DNA of 64,000 bases from assembly GCF_001647545.1 (NCBI RefSeq), contig NZ_LSZH01000013.1, positions 124,001-188,000 on the forward strand, written 5' to 3'. Positions 1 through 9,299 of the stretch are shown here, one piece after another. Position 1 is the first letter of the stretch, and every line of letters starts with the position of its first letter. Source of the DNA: Acinetobacter sp. SFB (lineage in GTDB: Bacteria; Pseudomonadota; Gammaproteobacteria; Pseudomonadales; Moraxellaceae). Under the pieces are notes generated by a model. It saw only the letters and a program-made list of their open reading frames with translations. It did not search any database and was not told the origin of the DNA. The translations under genes were made by a program, and so were the position numbers.

Positions 1-1187
1 CCTTTAAGACGCAATCCTAAATCTAGGCACAACGCAACCAAACAACCTTTGTTGTAATAGCTGGTACCTGCATTATTCGAGTTTTCATCCTGACGATAGA
101 ATTTCACCCATGCATCAAAACTTGATTCCGCCACAGTTTGAATCGCATGACCCGGATTTTGCAGGTAACGATCAATCTGAGCTTTTAATAAGGCAATATA
201 TGATTGTTGATTGATGACACCGCTACGCAGCAAAATCAGATCATCATAATAAGAAGTAAAGCCTTCAAAGATCCAAAGCAGTGAGGTATAGCCTTCTCTA
301 TTTAAATCATAATTGACGAAGTTTTCAGGACGAATAAATTTCACCAGCCAAGAGTGAAAATATTCGTGACTGCATAAACCCAGAAAACGTTGATAATCTT
401 TTGAAGGTTCAACCGGTTCATCCGCTTTTGGCAGGTCATCACGTGGTGTAATCAGGCTGGTGCTATTCGGGTGTTCTAAACCGCCATAGCTATTGCCTGT
501 TGCCATCGTCATGAAGGTATAGTTTTCAAAGGGCGCGGAACCAAACATTGAAATTTCTGTGCTACAGATTTTTTCAATGTCTTGCTGCATACGTTCGGCA
601 TTCATGGTGTGTTTGCCTGAAACCACGAACTCATGCGCAATGCCATTGGCTTCAAAACTAAAACGGGTTTGATCTGCCAGTTCAAATGGCGAGTCAATCA
701 GCTGCGCATAGTTTTTAGCTTTTAAGGTATGGCGACCTTTAACTAGGCTCTTATTTTCTAAACCTGTGGCCAATTGGAAGTGTTTCAGCTCTGGTGTAAG
801 AAACACTTCAACTTCAATGGCTTTATCTTCCTGACCTTCTAGCCCTAAACATGCACAGGCCGGATTGACGTATAAACGTGTTTGATCTACATAGGCACCA
901 CGAACAGACAAGTCATAGGCATAAACGTCATATTCAACTGTAATCAGTTCATGATCGGTATTAAATAAACGCCATTTATTCTTTTCAAATTTCTGAATCT
1001 GTAGAATTCGGCCATCTTCATCGTAGGCTTTGACTGACTCAAGATGCTTGGAAAACTCGCGAATCAGATAGCTTCCCGGAATCCAGGTTGGCAGTGATAA
1101 TACTTGAGTAGGATCTGCTAAAAAGCGAAGAGTCACGTGAATTAAATGCTGACGATAATCGTCAAATTCGATTTGATAATGCAACAT
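1..1187 (-). CDS. M61 family glycyl aminopeptidase, C-terminus outside window
   Basis: The minus strand is open from an ATG at 1187 down to the window edge, about 395 codons. The translation starts MLHYQIEFDDYRQHL and carries the zinc-protease motif HEYFH near positions 355-370, preceded by GGLEHPNSTSL and followed by the WIFEGFTSYYDD segment that supplies the third zinc ligand in this family. M61 peptidases have an N-terminal beta domain, a thermolysin-like catalytic domain and a C-terminal PDZ domain; the PDZ part would lie beyond position 1. They release N-terminal glycine or alanine from peptides. There is no signal peptide, so a cytoplasmic protein is likely. It is divergent from dacC, with a 180-bp intergenic region between them. 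Confidence 0.9.
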   Translation of the reverse strand, partial: MLHYQIEFDDYRQHLIHVTLRFLADPTQVLSLPTWIPGSYLIREFSKHLESVKAYDEDGRILQIQKFEKNKWRLFNTDHELITVEYDVYAYDLSVRGAYVDQTRLYVNPACACLGLEGQEDKAIEVEVFLTPELKHFQLATGLENKSLVKGRHTLKAKNYAQLIDSPFELADQTRFSFEANGIAHEFVVSGKHTMNAERMQQDIEKICSTEISMFGSAPFENYTFMTMATGNSYGGLEHPNSTSLITPRDDLPKADEPVEPSKDYQRFLGLCSHEYFHSWLVKFIRPENFVNYDLNREGYTSLLWIFEGFTSYYDDLILLRSGVINQQSYIALLKAQIDRYLQNPGHAIQTVAESSFDAWVKFYRQDENSNNAGTSYYNKGCLVALCLDLGLRLK

Positions 1188-1367
1188 AATGGGCAATACA
1201 AAATAAAAAAACTGAACTTAGGGCTAGCTTAGCATTTTTTTGTAAAACAATGCTGAACTGTCGCAATTGTCTACAATTCTGACTAGCCATTGCTAAAAAA
1301 AAAGCATAGCATGCGCAAGGTTTTTTGCATTTTTAAAGTCAATGGATTGGCAAATAAAGGAACATCA

Positions 1368-2678
1368 TTGAAAGCTGTTATCTACCTTCTCGCATCACTC
1401 AGTTTATTGTGCTCCACAATAGTCAATGCCGCATTACTGAACCTCGTTCCGGAAAGCGTTGAAGCACCGGCCTGGACCATTCTTGACACCCAATCCGGAC
1501 AAGTGATTGCTGAGCATAATAGCCATGAGCAACGTGCGCCGGCATCCATGACCAAAATGATGGTGGCTTATATAGCGCTCAAAGACATTGCAGCGGGTCA
1601 TTTAAAAAAGGATGAAATCATCACTGCAACACCAGTAGTCAAAATGGTGCAGTGGGATGAATCACAGATGTACCTGAAAGAAGGTGAACAGATTTCCGTT
1701 GATCAGCTGCTGGCAGGTTTGGTGGTGATGTCAGCCAATGATGCAGCCGTAACTTTAGCGGAACGTATTTCAGGTACAGTACCGGCGTTCATTGAGCGCA
1801 TGAATCTTGAGGCCAAAGCCTTGGGGATGAACGATACGCATTTTGCCAATGCGCCAGGTGTGACCATGCCGGATCATTTTTCATCTGCCCATGACATGGC
1901 ACTTCTGGGTCAAGCTTTAACATTACAGACACCTGAATACTTGCATTATTCAGTGATGCCAAGTTTCAGTTATAAGCAGCGTTTTCACCGTGCAACCAAC
2001 TTGGCGCTTAAATTTGACCCCAGTGTTGATGGTTTAAAAACCGGTTTTACCAAAGCGGCAGGTTATAACCTCGCACTCACTGCGCACCGCCCTACGGCTA
2101 ATCCTGAATTGCCGGAACGCCGTCTGATTGTGGTGGTCATGGGCACAAAAAACGCTCTAAAACGTGCTGAAGTTGCTCACACTCTTCTCGACATGGCTTA
2201 TACCTATACGCGCAATGAAGTGGCGATTAAAGACAAGCAGCTGATTGCGGAATTACCGGTAATCAAGTCCACTTTAAAAATGTTTAAACTTGAAACCAGC
2301 AAACCACAAATTATTACTACCTCTTTATATGATCAGCCTTATGCGATTGATCTGCAAACTTATGACACCGTGAATCAGCGCATTATGCTAAATACAGGCA
2401 ATGGAACAATTCAGGCGATCGAACCATTGCAAGAAACAAAAACTCACTTAAATGTCGAAATCAAAGAAAAAATTCTGACTGCCCCATTAGCGAAAGTGAT
2501 GGAGTTGGCAACCGTGCAGGTTTATCAGAATAACCAATTAATTCGCACTATCGCGATTGAAAATGATGTGCACATTGAAGAAGCCAATTTCTTCCAGAAA
2601 ATTGCCATCTGGGTTAAGCAGCTTTTCACTTTTTTCTCTAGCGATGAAGTCGAAGTCAAAACCTATCCTCTAGGCTAA
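1368..2678 (+). CDS. dacC: D-alanyl-D-alanine carboxypeptidase (PBP5/6 type)
   Basis: Class C low-molecular-weight penicillin-binding protein that trims the terminal D-Ala from peptidoglycan pentapeptides in the periplasm. The three active-site motifs are visible: SMTK (SxxK), SAND (SxN) and KTG in DGLKTGFTKAAGYN, followed by the PBP5 C-terminal beta domain and a terminal amphipathic anchor segment. The frame is open from 1290, but the best start is TTG at 1368: AAAGGA at 1356-1361 lies six bases upstream, and this start gives a clean signal peptide (KAVIYLLASLSLLCSTIVNA). Starting at 1290 would bury that peptide behind 26 residues. A strong terminator follows at 2740. Start choice is inference; the family is certain. 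Confidence 0.93.
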   Translation: MKAVIYLLASLSLLCSTIVNAALLNLVPESVEAPAWTILDTQSGQVIAEHNSHEQRAPASMTKMMVAYIALKDIAAGHLKKDEIITATPVVKMVQWDESQMYLKEGEQISVDQLLAGLVVMSANDAAVTLAERISGTVPAFIERMNLEAKALGMNDTHFANAPGVTMPDHFSSAHDMALLGQALTLQTPEYLHYSVMPSFSYKQRFHRATNLALKFDPSVDGLKTGFTKAAGYNLALTAHRPTANPELPERRLIVVVMGTKNALKRAEVAHTLLDMAYTYTRNEVAIKDKQLIAELPVIKSTLKMFKLETSKPQIITTSLYDQPYAIDLQTYDTVNQRIMLNTGNGTIQAIEPLQETKTHLNVEIKEKILTAPLAKVMELATVQVYQNNQLIRTIAIENDVHIEEANFFQKIAIWVKQLFTFFSSDEVEVKTYPLG

Positions 2679-2739
2679 TTGCGTGACATTTCTTTAAATT
2701 ATGTAAGCTGTATAACAATCTGAACAAAAGCAATGAATT

Positions 2740-2771
2740 GAAGATGGCATATTGATGCCATCTTCTTTTTT
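2740..2771 (+). terminator. Rho-independent terminator of dacC
   Basis: Perfect 10-bp stem GAAGATGGCA/TGCCATCTTC around a six-base loop, followed by a seven-T run. The hairpin contains the upstream ATG at 2752 of the next reading frame, which argues that translation of that gene begins at 2800. Confidence 0.9.
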
Positions 2772-2799
2772 TGTCTTTAAAATAACAAATAGGTTAAAA

Positions 2800-4086
2800 A
2801 TGAGTAATCTACATAAAATTGTAATTGTCGGTGGTGGCGCAGGCGGTTTAGAACTAGCAACCCAACTGGGCAATACTTTAGGCAAAAGCAATAAAGCCAA
2901 AATCACCTTGGTCGATCAGAAACTGACCCATATCTGGAAACCGCTTTTACATGAAATTGCGGCGGGCACACTCAATCCACATGCTGAAGAAACCAATTAT
3001 TTCGCCCATGCCTCCAAACATTATTATGAGTTTGTCTTAGGCAGCTTTATTGAAATTGATCGGGCTACCAAACAAATCGTTCTTGAAACAACGCATTTAT
3101 CTAAACCTGACCCAATCCAAAAAAATATTCGTCTGGATTACGATACCCTTATTATTGCAGTCGGTTCAACATCAAATGACTTTAATACCGAAGGGGTGAA
3201 ACAGCACTGTCATTTTCTCGATAGCCGTAAACAGGCAGATGTATTTCAGCAAGATTTACTGCATTTATATCTTGAAGCCCAAAACCATGAGACGACACGC
3301 GCATTAAATATCGCAATTATTGGTGCAGGCGCTACCGGTATCGAACTTGCAGCCGAACTGTTTCAAGCCAAACAGACGTTCTTTAAATATGGCTTAAATA
3401 AAATTGACCCCAAAAATGTCACTATTGCCGTTATAGAAGCGGCTGACCGGATCTTGCCGGCCCTTTCTGAAACCATCGCGCAGCATAGCAGTCATCAATT
3501 AGCGCAATTCGGAATTAGGGTTCTGACCCAGCATCGGGTGGCTAAAGTCGATGCTGATAAAGTCTACTTTGCCGATGGAAGCGCTATAGATGCAGAACTG
3601 AAAGTCTGGGCGGCAGGGATTAAAGCGCCTGCGGTGCTGGAAAAATTAACCGGCTTTGAAAAAGACAATATTCACCGGTTAAAAGTCTATGCAACGCTAC
3701 AAACTTTATCTGACCCAAACATTTTTGCTTTTGGCGACTGCGCTCATTGCCAACCCACTGCTGATGAAACGGTACTTGGCCCTCGCGCTCAAGTCGCCAG
3801 CCAACAGGCCAGTTTCCTGGTCGGGGCCATGAAAGCTCGTATTCAAGGTAAGTCACAACCGATGTTCAAATTTTCTGATAAAGGTTCACTGGTGTCATTA
3901 AGCCACAACAAAGCAGTGGGAGAATTACTCGGGCAAGTCAATGTGCAGGGTTTTCTGGCGAAATCAATGTACGTTTCTTTATATCGACTGCATCAAGCTG
4001 CAATTCATGGCTACGCGCATGCGGGGCTTTTGACTGCCAAAAATTTTGTCACAAGAAAAACAGGTCCAAAGATAAAACTGCATTGA
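2800..4086 (+). CDS. ndh: Type II NADH:quinone dehydrogenase
   Basis: Single-subunit, non-proton-pumping NADH dehydrogenase that passes electrons from NADH through FAD to the quinone pool at the inner face of the membrane. The N-terminus carries the FAD Rossmann motif IVIVGGGAGGLE, a second dinucleotide motif IAIIGAGATGIELAAE (NADH) lies mid-protein, and FAFGDCAHC is the second FAD contact. The C-terminal region (SMYVSLYRLHQAAIHGY) matches the membrane-associating helix of the Ndh family. The order and wording of motifs resemble E. coli Ndh closely. ATG at 2800 is chosen because the earlier in-frame ATG at 2752 sits inside the dacC terminator. About 428 residues, typical for Ndh. Confidence 0.9.
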   Translation: MSNLHKIVIVGGGAGGLELATQLGNTLGKSNKAKITLVDQKLTHIWKPLLHEIAAGTLNPHAEETNYFAHASKHYYEFVLGSFIEIDRATKQIVLETTHLSKPDPIQKNIRLDYDTLIIAVGSTSNDFNTEGVKQHCHFLDSRKQADVFQQDLLHLYLEAQNHETTRALNIAIIGAGATGIELAAELFQAKQTFFKYGLNKIDPKNVTIAVIEAADRILPALSETIAQHSSHQLAQFGIRVLTQHRVAKVDADKVYFADGSAIDAELKVWAAGIKAPAVLEKLTGFEKDNIHRLKVYATLQTLSDPNIFAFGDCAHCQPTADETVLGPRAQVASQQASFLVGAMKARIQGKSQPMFKFSDKGSLVSLSHNKAVGELLGQVNVQGFLAKSMYVSLYRLHQAAIHGYAHAGLLTAKNFVTRKTGPKIKLH

Positions 4087-4221
4087 AATTTTTAAAAGCG
4101 TCCCTATTATTAACAAAATGCCATTAAAAACGTAGAAAATGCAGATTTTTGATAAATATGATCTACAAAATCTGCTTTTCACTTTATGATGTCCCCTTTA
4201 AAAATTGAATGGATCAATAAC

Positions 4222-4704
4222 ATGACTGCTATTGCAAATGACCTCGTGGTTTCTTTCCACTACACGTTGACTAACGCAGAAGGCGAAACTCTCGACCAAT
4301 CACAAGGTGAACCACTTGCATATTTGCACGGTGCAGGTAACATCATCCCAGGTTTAGAAAATGCTTTGGAAGGCAAAACTGTTGGTGAAAAATTCACTGT
4401 TAACGTTCCTGCTGCTGAAGGTTATGGCGAATACAACCCAGAAATGGTTCAAGAAGTTCCTGCTCAAATGTTCCAGGGCGTGGACAACATCCAACCAGGT
4501 ATGCAGTTCCAAGCTCAAACTGATGACGGCGTTCAAATCGTGACTGTTAAAGCAGTTGAAGGCGACACAATTGTTGTGGATGCTAACTTCCCGCTTGCTG
4601 GTCAAGACTTAACTTTTGAAGTTGAAATTGTTGAAATTCGTGAAGCGTCTGCTGAAGAATTAGAACACGGTCATGTACACGGCGCTGGTGGTCATCACCA
4701 CTAA
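4222..4704 (+). CDS. slyD: FKBP-type peptidyl-prolyl isomerase and metallochaperone
   Basis: SlyD combines a prolyl isomerase FKBP domain with an inserted chaperone (IF) domain. Visible are the N-terminal FKBP strands (VVSFHYTLTNAEGE), the FKBP core GNIIPGLENALEG, the YGEYNPEMVQEVPAQMF linker into the IF domain, and the return DLTFEVEIVEIREA. The C-terminus ends in a short histidine-rich tail (HGHVHGAGGHHH), which in this family binds nickel. The frame is open from 4186, but ATG at 4222 gives the standard SlyD N-terminus (MTAIANDLVVSF). The Shine-Dalgarno is weak. Length about 160 residues. Confidence 0.92.
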   Translation: MTAIANDLVVSFHYTLTNAEGETLDQSQGEPLAYLHGAGNIIPGLENALEGKTVGEKFTVNVPAAEGYGEYNPEMVQEVPAQMFQGVDNIQPGMQFQAQTDDGVQIVTVKAVEGDTIVVDANFPLAGQDLTFEVEIVEIREASAEELEHGHVHGAGGHHH

Positions 4705-4718
4705 GATCGGTACAGATC

Positions 4719-4752
4719 AAAAAAGGCAAAGTGTTTACTTTGCCTTTTTTAC
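4719..4752 (+). terminator. Rho-independent terminator of slyD
   Basis: AAAAAAGGCAAAGT and ACTTTGCCTTTTTT form an extended stem with a GTTT loop; symmetric A and T tracts would also let it act on the minus strand. Confidence 0.9.
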
Positions 4753-4809
4753 TACCTAATTTTTATACCGCATTCTATAGCCTTATAAAATATCAGTTTT
4801 TAGTATTTG

Positions 4810-5395
4810 TTAGCCATACTGCTATAACTGACTGATTTGTTTTAAACGCTGCATATCGATAATACGAATTTGGCTATAACTCCACTCGACAATGTGTTCC
4901 TGTATAAAATATTGCAGCTGCTAATTTAAGGTTTGTCGGGACACATTCAGTAATTCGGCAAAGTCTTGCTGACTCATTTTAAATTAAATAGGGAAATTCG
5001 GCGGACTTAGGAGTATTGTCTGCTGGGCTAAAATAATTAAATACCGTGCATTTTTTGATTAATAGCCGCCGTTTGCAGATAAAGATTTTTCTCCCTCAAG
5101 CCATACATACGTTCACTCAGTAATTGAATAATCTGCCACATGGCTTGTGGCTGCTGTTGTAATTGCTCCAAAAAAAGCCTGAGCTGAAATTATTACGACT
5201 TCGACTTGTTCTGCGGCATAAAAATCAAAGTTCAGCGGTTTCTGCTGTAAAAATGGCACGAGATTTAACACTGAATACATGTTCACGTAATCACTGACTT
5301 TAAACTCACCCTCACTGAACAACCAGCCAATCTGCATCCGTCCAGACAGCAGTACATAGACATCATCCAGTTTTTGCTGATAACGTAAAATGTGT
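4810..5395 (-). pseudogene. Broken Crp/Fnr-family transcription regulator, N-terminus lost
   Basis: Read on the minus strand in pieces, this is the C-terminal two thirds of a Crp-like regulator. A cyclic-nucleotide-binding fold segment (DDVYVLLSGRMQIGWLF, then MYSVLNLVPFL) is followed by a linker helix (LLSERMYGLREKNLYLQT) and a helix-turn-helix (SQQDFAELLNVSRQTLN). The frame is interrupted by a shift near 5170, by stops in the 4990-5060 stretch and by a TAG just after the recognition helix near 4924. The N-terminal barrel is missing because the fragment abuts a TauD-like fragment at about 5395. It cannot make a working regulator. Confidence 0.75.
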
Positions 5396-5734
5396 TACTA
5401 CGGTCAATGGAAGCCTTTGGATAATCTTCAATAAAAGTAATATCGGTATGCCATGTATCTGCTCGGTCACGAAGTAAATCCAGCTCAAGCACATGCGCTG
5501 TTCCGCTTTTTACTGGAACCGTTGGATGATTCAAAGGTTTACATAATAATGCAGCAAAATCTTCTTGCTCATCATCGGTTAAATGCAGCTGATTTTTAAA
5601 GAAGATTGCTTTGTACTTAACTAAAGCATGGTTAATTTCATAGACAATATCTTGATCTAAAGTTAAAGAAAGTTTAAACCCTGCTATTTCCGCACCAATA
5701 CAACCAGTTATGATTTGGTTTGAATTTGGCTCAT
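5396..5734 (-). pseudogene. Truncated TauD/TfdA-family Fe(II)/2-oxoglutarate dioxygenase
   Basis: Minus-strand translation gives the N-terminal part of a taurine-dioxygenase-type enzyme: TGCIGAEIAGFKLSLTLD, VKYKAIFFKNQLHLTDDEQ, and ADTWHTDITFIEDYPKASI, the last containing the HxD iron-binding pair. It stops being TauD-like right after this motif, at about 5396, where Crp-type sequence begins, so the second half including the distal iron histidine is gone. The apparent ATG at 5734 is out of frame with the body, implying an additional frameshift within the first ten codons. The segment is a remnant from a deletion joining two neighbouring genes. Confidence 0.75.
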
Positions 5735-5807
5735 AGCTATACCCTATATTTCAATCTTTATTGCAACGTTGTGCGGTAGAAATACAGTCTGCCCTTAATA
5801 CGCCATA

Positions 5808-5833
5808 AACACTGTCAAACGTTTGACAGTGTT
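5808..5833. promoter_or_regulatory. Perfect 26-bp palindrome, candidate operator
   Basis: AACACTGTCAAAC is followed directly by its exact reverse complement, with no loop. It lies about 75 bp upstream of the former start of the TauD-like gene and has no T tract, so it looks like a binding site for a dimeric repressor (TetR-type operators have this form) rather than a terminator. Function is inferred. Confidence 0.5.
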
Positions 5834-5965
5834 CAGCACAATGCGTGCTTAAGTTTTGAGGATTCTTGATTTAGGCAGTGAACTTTTTACTACATTGTTA
5901 TTAAAATAATTAAAAAATTAGTCATTTAAAAAGCCCCTAACCATGAGGCATTTCATTCTAAATGA

Positions 5966-6370
5966 TTACAGATAATCACCTTCACGTTCGGGCTGATACA
6001 ACACTTTTTCAATCTTCACTTTCATTAAATGACCATCAGGTTGCGGCCATTCAATTTCCTGTCCTTCTGCCAGCCCCAGAATTGCTGCGCCTACCGGAGC
6101 AAGGACATTAACTTGGCCTTTTTCACCGCGAAAATCATGCGGATATACCAAAGTAATATCCGTAGATTCGCTAGCAGGCGCAATGGTAATACGCACACGC
6201 GCATTCATGGTCACTACATTTCCAGGAACATCTTGTGGAGCAACCACATCTGCACGGGCAAGTTCATCTTCCAGATGTTGCATCGTTGGACTCAGTTTAG
6301 ATTGATGATCAAGCATGGTTTCTAAACGTTGAAGATCTTGTTGTGAAATAATAATTGTTGGTTTAGCCAT
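5966..6370 (-). CDS. rnk: Nucleoside diphosphate kinase regulator, GreA/GreB-like
   Basis: A 134-residue protein with an N-terminal short coiled coil (QQDLQRLETMLDHQSKL) and a GreA/GreB-type C-terminal FKBP-like domain (VTLVYP-like ITLVYPHDFRGEKGQVNVLAPVGAAILGL split across the middle, then EIEWPQPDGHLMKVKIEKVLYQP). The short coiled coil, lacking the acidic DxxE tip typical of Gre factors, matches Rnk, which binds RNA polymerase near the secondary channel and influences nucleotide pools. The start ATG at 6370 follows an AAAGGAATCAGGTAA-type leader on the minus strand. It stands alone downstream of glyA and is separated from it by the glyA terminator. Confidence 0.85.
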   Translation of the reverse strand: MAKPTIIISQQDLQRLETMLDHQSKLSPTMQHLEDELARADVVAPQDVPGNVVTMNARVRITIAPASESTDITLVYPHDFRGEKGQVNVLAPVGAAILGLAEGQEIEWPQPDGHLMKVKIEKVLYQPEREGDYL

Positions 6371-6499
6371 TTACCTGATTCCTTTAAACGAAAGATGTCA
6401 TTACAGCAATAGCAAAATGAGTTATATCTTTTATGGAGTATTATTCTGTTATAGCAGAAATATGATTTTTGAAAAATATGACTTTTAATCATATATAAA

Positions 6500-6523
6500 A
6501 AAAAGCCCCCTTGAGGGGGCTTT
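6500..6523 (-). terminator. Rho-independent terminator of glyA
   Basis: On the minus strand GAAAGCCCCC, a TCAA loop and GGGGGCTTTT form a GC-rich stem followed by eight Ts, 15 bp after the glyA stop codon. Confidence 0.92.
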
Positions 6524-6537
6524 CTCAAGTCGTTAAC

Positions 6538-7791
6538 TTATTTTGCATAAACAGGAAATTTAGCGCAAACAATTGCAACTTTTTCTTTAACCGTCGCAAT
6601 TACCGCTTCATCGCCTTTCGCATCAAGGATATCTGCGATCCAGCCAGCAAGTTCACGTACTTCAGCTTCACCGAAACCACGAGTTGTTACAGCTGGTGTA
6701 CCAATACGGATACCAGAAGTCACGAACGGAGAACGTGGGTCATTTGGTACAGCATTTTTATTCACAGTAATATGAGCAGCACCTAACCAAGCATCTGCTT
6801 CTTTACCAGTCACGTCTTGTTTGATCAGTGACAATAAGAACAAGTGGTTTTCAGTACCGCCAGAAACGATATCGTAACCACGTGCAATTAATACCTCAGC
6901 CATTGCTTTAGCATTTACCACAACTTGTTTTTGATATTCTTTGTATTCAGGTGCCATCGCTTCTTTAAAGCAGATCGCTTTAGCCGCAATAGCATGAACC
7001 AGTGGACCACCTTGGTTACCTGGGAATACTGCAGATTGAAGTTTTTTCTCAATCTCTTCGTTTGCTTTAGCCAGGATTAAACCTGAACGTGGGCCACGAA
7101 GTGTTTTATGCGTAGTCGTAGTGGTAACGTCAGCAATTTGCACTGGGCTTGGGTAAACACCCGCAGCAACAAGACCTGCAACGTGTGCCATATCTACAAA
7201 CAGGTAAGCGCCAACTTTATCCGCGATTTCACGGAAACGTTGCCAGTCAACAATTTGACTATATGCAGAGAAACCAGCAACGATCATACGTGGCTTGTGC
7301 TCTAAAGCTAAACGTTCAACTTCTTCGTAATCGATCTCGCCAGTTTCAACATTTAAGCCGTACTGAATCGCATTATAAGTTTTACCAGAGAAGCTAACTT
7401 TTGCACCGTGAGTCAAGTGACCACCGTGAGCCAAGCTCATACCCAAAACTGTGTCGCCCGGGTTAAGAAGCGCTAGGTAAACAGCAGAATTTGCTTGTGA
7501 ACCAGCATGTGGCTGAACGTTAGCATAATCAGCACCAAAGAGTTCTTTAGCACGGTCAATCGCCAATTGTTCGATGATGTCTACATATTCGCAACCGCCA
7601 TAATAGCGTTTACCAGGGTAGCCTTCCGCATATTTGTTAGTGAGTTTTGAGCCTTGAGCTTCCATCACTGCTGGAGAGCAATAGTTTTCAGAAGCGATAA
7701 GCTCGATGTGCGCTTCTTGGCGCTCACCTTCAGCATCAATTGCTTTAGCTAATTCCGGGTCAAATTCAGAAATCGAGATATTGGCAAACAT
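6538..7791 (-). CDS. glyA: Serine hydroxymethyltransferase
   Basis: PLP enzyme that interconverts serine and glycine while charging tetrahydrofolate with a one-carbon unit; cytoplasmic. The 417-residue length equals the usual bacterial GlyA. Diagnostic stretches are [39 protein letters not shown], the PLP-lysine motif [17 protein letters not shown] and [20 protein letters not shown]. The start at 7791 gives [18 protein letters not shown], the expected N-terminus. The gene is monocistronic, with its terminator at 6500. The 150 bp upstream, shared with the next minus-strand gene's 3' side, would hold its promoter. Confidence 0.97.
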   Translation of the reverse strand: MFANISISEFDPELAKAIDAEGERQEAHIELIASENYCSPAVMEAQGSKLTNKYAEGYPGKRYYGGCEYVDIIEQLAIDRAKELFGADYANVQPHAGSQANSAVYLALLNPGDTVLGMSLAHGGHLTHGAKVSFSGKTYNAIQYGLNVETGEIDYEEVERLALEHKPRMIVAGFSAYSQIVDWQRFREIADKVGAYLFVDMAHVAGLVAAGVYPSPVQIADVTTTTTHKTLRGPRSGLILAKANEEIEKKLQSAVFPGNQGGPLVHAIAAKAICFKEAMAPEYKEYQKQVVVNAKAMAEVLIARGYDIVSGGTENHLFLLSLIKQDVTGKEADAWLGAAHITVNKNAVPNDPRSPFVTSGIRIGTPAVTTRGFGEAEVRELAGWIADILDAKGDEAVIATVKEKVAIVCAKFPVYAK

Positions 7792-7946
7792 TAGCGAGGT
7801 CCTATAAATTAGGGCTTTTAAGCCGTGCTAAGATTGGCGCGTATTGTAGCATGAAGTTTACAAATATCGAGAATGAACTTTGTTCAGTTTTAAATAAAAA
7901 TAGCTCATGTTTAATTAAAAACACGAGCTATTATGGTCAAATCAAG

Positions 7947-9188
7947 TTATTGAATTGGCATTAGAGATTTTACGTCTGTAATAATATTAGAAATATTTAA
8001 AGCATAGACTGCTCCATGATCCCACTTCGTTGCACCTGATTCATCTGTCAAATAACGAATATTGGTATTTTGTTTGATAGCTGAAGAATAAAGAATATCG
8101 GTCGCTTGTTTAGGAACAGTAGTATCCAGCGATCCCTGATAAATAATGACTGGCGTTGAAACTTTAACCTGAAGTGGCTGAGAGTCTTTTTCTAAGAAGG
8201 TTTTAACCACTGGAATACTCATAAAATTCGTTTGAGTGCGTGGGTAATTATCTACTGAACCATTTATAGTCGCGTAATCAACCATTCCTTTACCAAATTT
8301 CTGCCCCAACACATCATAGCAATCAACTTCTGCATTCTTCGCGATATTATCTGTTGGAGATTTAAAAATCTGACTGTATTGCAAACTAGGATTTGGATTG
8401 CGCAAGCCTGATGTAATTAATGCGGTAAATGTATCTAAAGATGCCAAAGCTGTAATTTTTTTATTCAAGTCAGTTTCTTGTCCCGCCGCTTTTTCCCCTC
8501 CTGCTAAAATAAGAGGAAGATTGGAGGCTGGAGCGAGAGCCACTGTCCCTTTATAAACCAAGTTAGAGGCGCGTGAAGCATATTGAGCTGCCCCTAATGC
8601 TGCTTGCCCACCTTGTGAGTGTCCTACTGCCATCCATTGATTAGATACTTTTACCCCCAAATAATTACGTGCGGCGACAACCGCATCAGTAATAGAATAA
8701 GCTTCACTTTTTAAATTTAAGAAAGGATGAAGCTCATTACCGTTTGGTTCACCTAAGCCTTCATAATCCGGCGCAACCACAACATAGCCAGCAACTAAAA
8801 GCTGAGTAATCATATTTTCAACATCAGAATTAAGTGCTAAGCGACTTGGTGCGCATTGATCCGCCACACCAGTTGTTCCATGTGCCCAAACCACAATTGG
8901 CCAACCTTTTACAGGTACAGGCATTTGCGGTGTAAATACCAATGAAGTTGCTTGAACTTCCTTGCCGTTAACCCCCAACATTTTATAAGTCATCACCACA
9001 CTTTCACCAGCAGCGGCAATACTACTCGCTGTATATGGAACAGGTGTGCTCACAACTGGATTTTGAATATTGTTGACCGGAATTCCATTATTCGGGCCAT
9101 TGAAGACGAAATCATTATCGTCACTTCCGCATGCAGATAAAAATATGACCGAACTACTCATTAACACTGTTAGCAATGTTTTTTTCAT
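7947..9188 (-). CDS. Secreted lipoprotein of the alpha/beta-hydrolase (lipase/esterase) family
   Basis: The N-terminus MKKTLLTVLMSSSVIFLSACGSDD is a lipoprotein signal peptide with lipobox LSAC. The body is an alpha/beta hydrolase: WPIVVWAHGTTG (oxyanion-hole strand), VVAPDYEGLGEPNG, the nucleophile elbow GHSQGG, an acid-bearing strand TPVIIYQGSLDTTVP, and a terminal His in KWDHGAVYA. The layout resembles secretory lipases and acyl-peptide hydrolases; substrate is unknown. Although the frame is open to 9299, ATG at 9188 is preferred: AAGGAA lies six bases upstream and only this start places the signal peptide at the N-terminus. It is monocistronic. Confidence 0.85.
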   Translation of the reverse strand: MKKTLLTVLMSSSVIFLSACGSDDNDFVFNGPNNGIPVNNIQNPVVSTPVPYTASSIAAAGESVVMTYKMLGVNGKEVQATSLVFTPQMPVPVKGWPIVVWAHGTTGVADQCAPSRLALNSDVENMITQLLVAGYVVVAPDYEGLGEPNGNELHPFLNLKSEAYSITDAVVAARNYLGVKVSNQWMAVGHSQGGQAALGAAQYASRASNLVYKGTVALAPASNLPLILAGGEKAAGQETDLNKKITALASLDTFTALITSGLRNPNPSLQYSQIFKSPTDNIAKNAEVDCYDVLGQKFGKGMVDYATINGSVDNYPRTQTNFMSIPVVKTFLEKDSQPLQVKVSTPVIIYQGSLDTTVPKQATDILYSSAIKQNTNIRYLTDESGATKWDHGAVYALNISNIITDVKSLMPIQ

Positions 9189-9299
9189 GTGCATTTCCTT
9201 ATACATTTTTTGTTGTGATGATTTAAGTATCATGAAGATAAGAATTATTACCTTTATTCTTGATTTTAAACAATGTAATTTCAGATCAAATAAACACAA

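Noticed and set aside
2694..2906. 70-codon minus-strand frame over the dacC terminator
   Set aside because: Overlaps the terminator and the ndh start; no family resemblance.
5113..5534. Two minus-strand frames of 74 and 83 codons as separate genes
   Set aside because: They are pieces of the TauD-like and Crp-like remnants; each mixes real and out-of-frame sequence.
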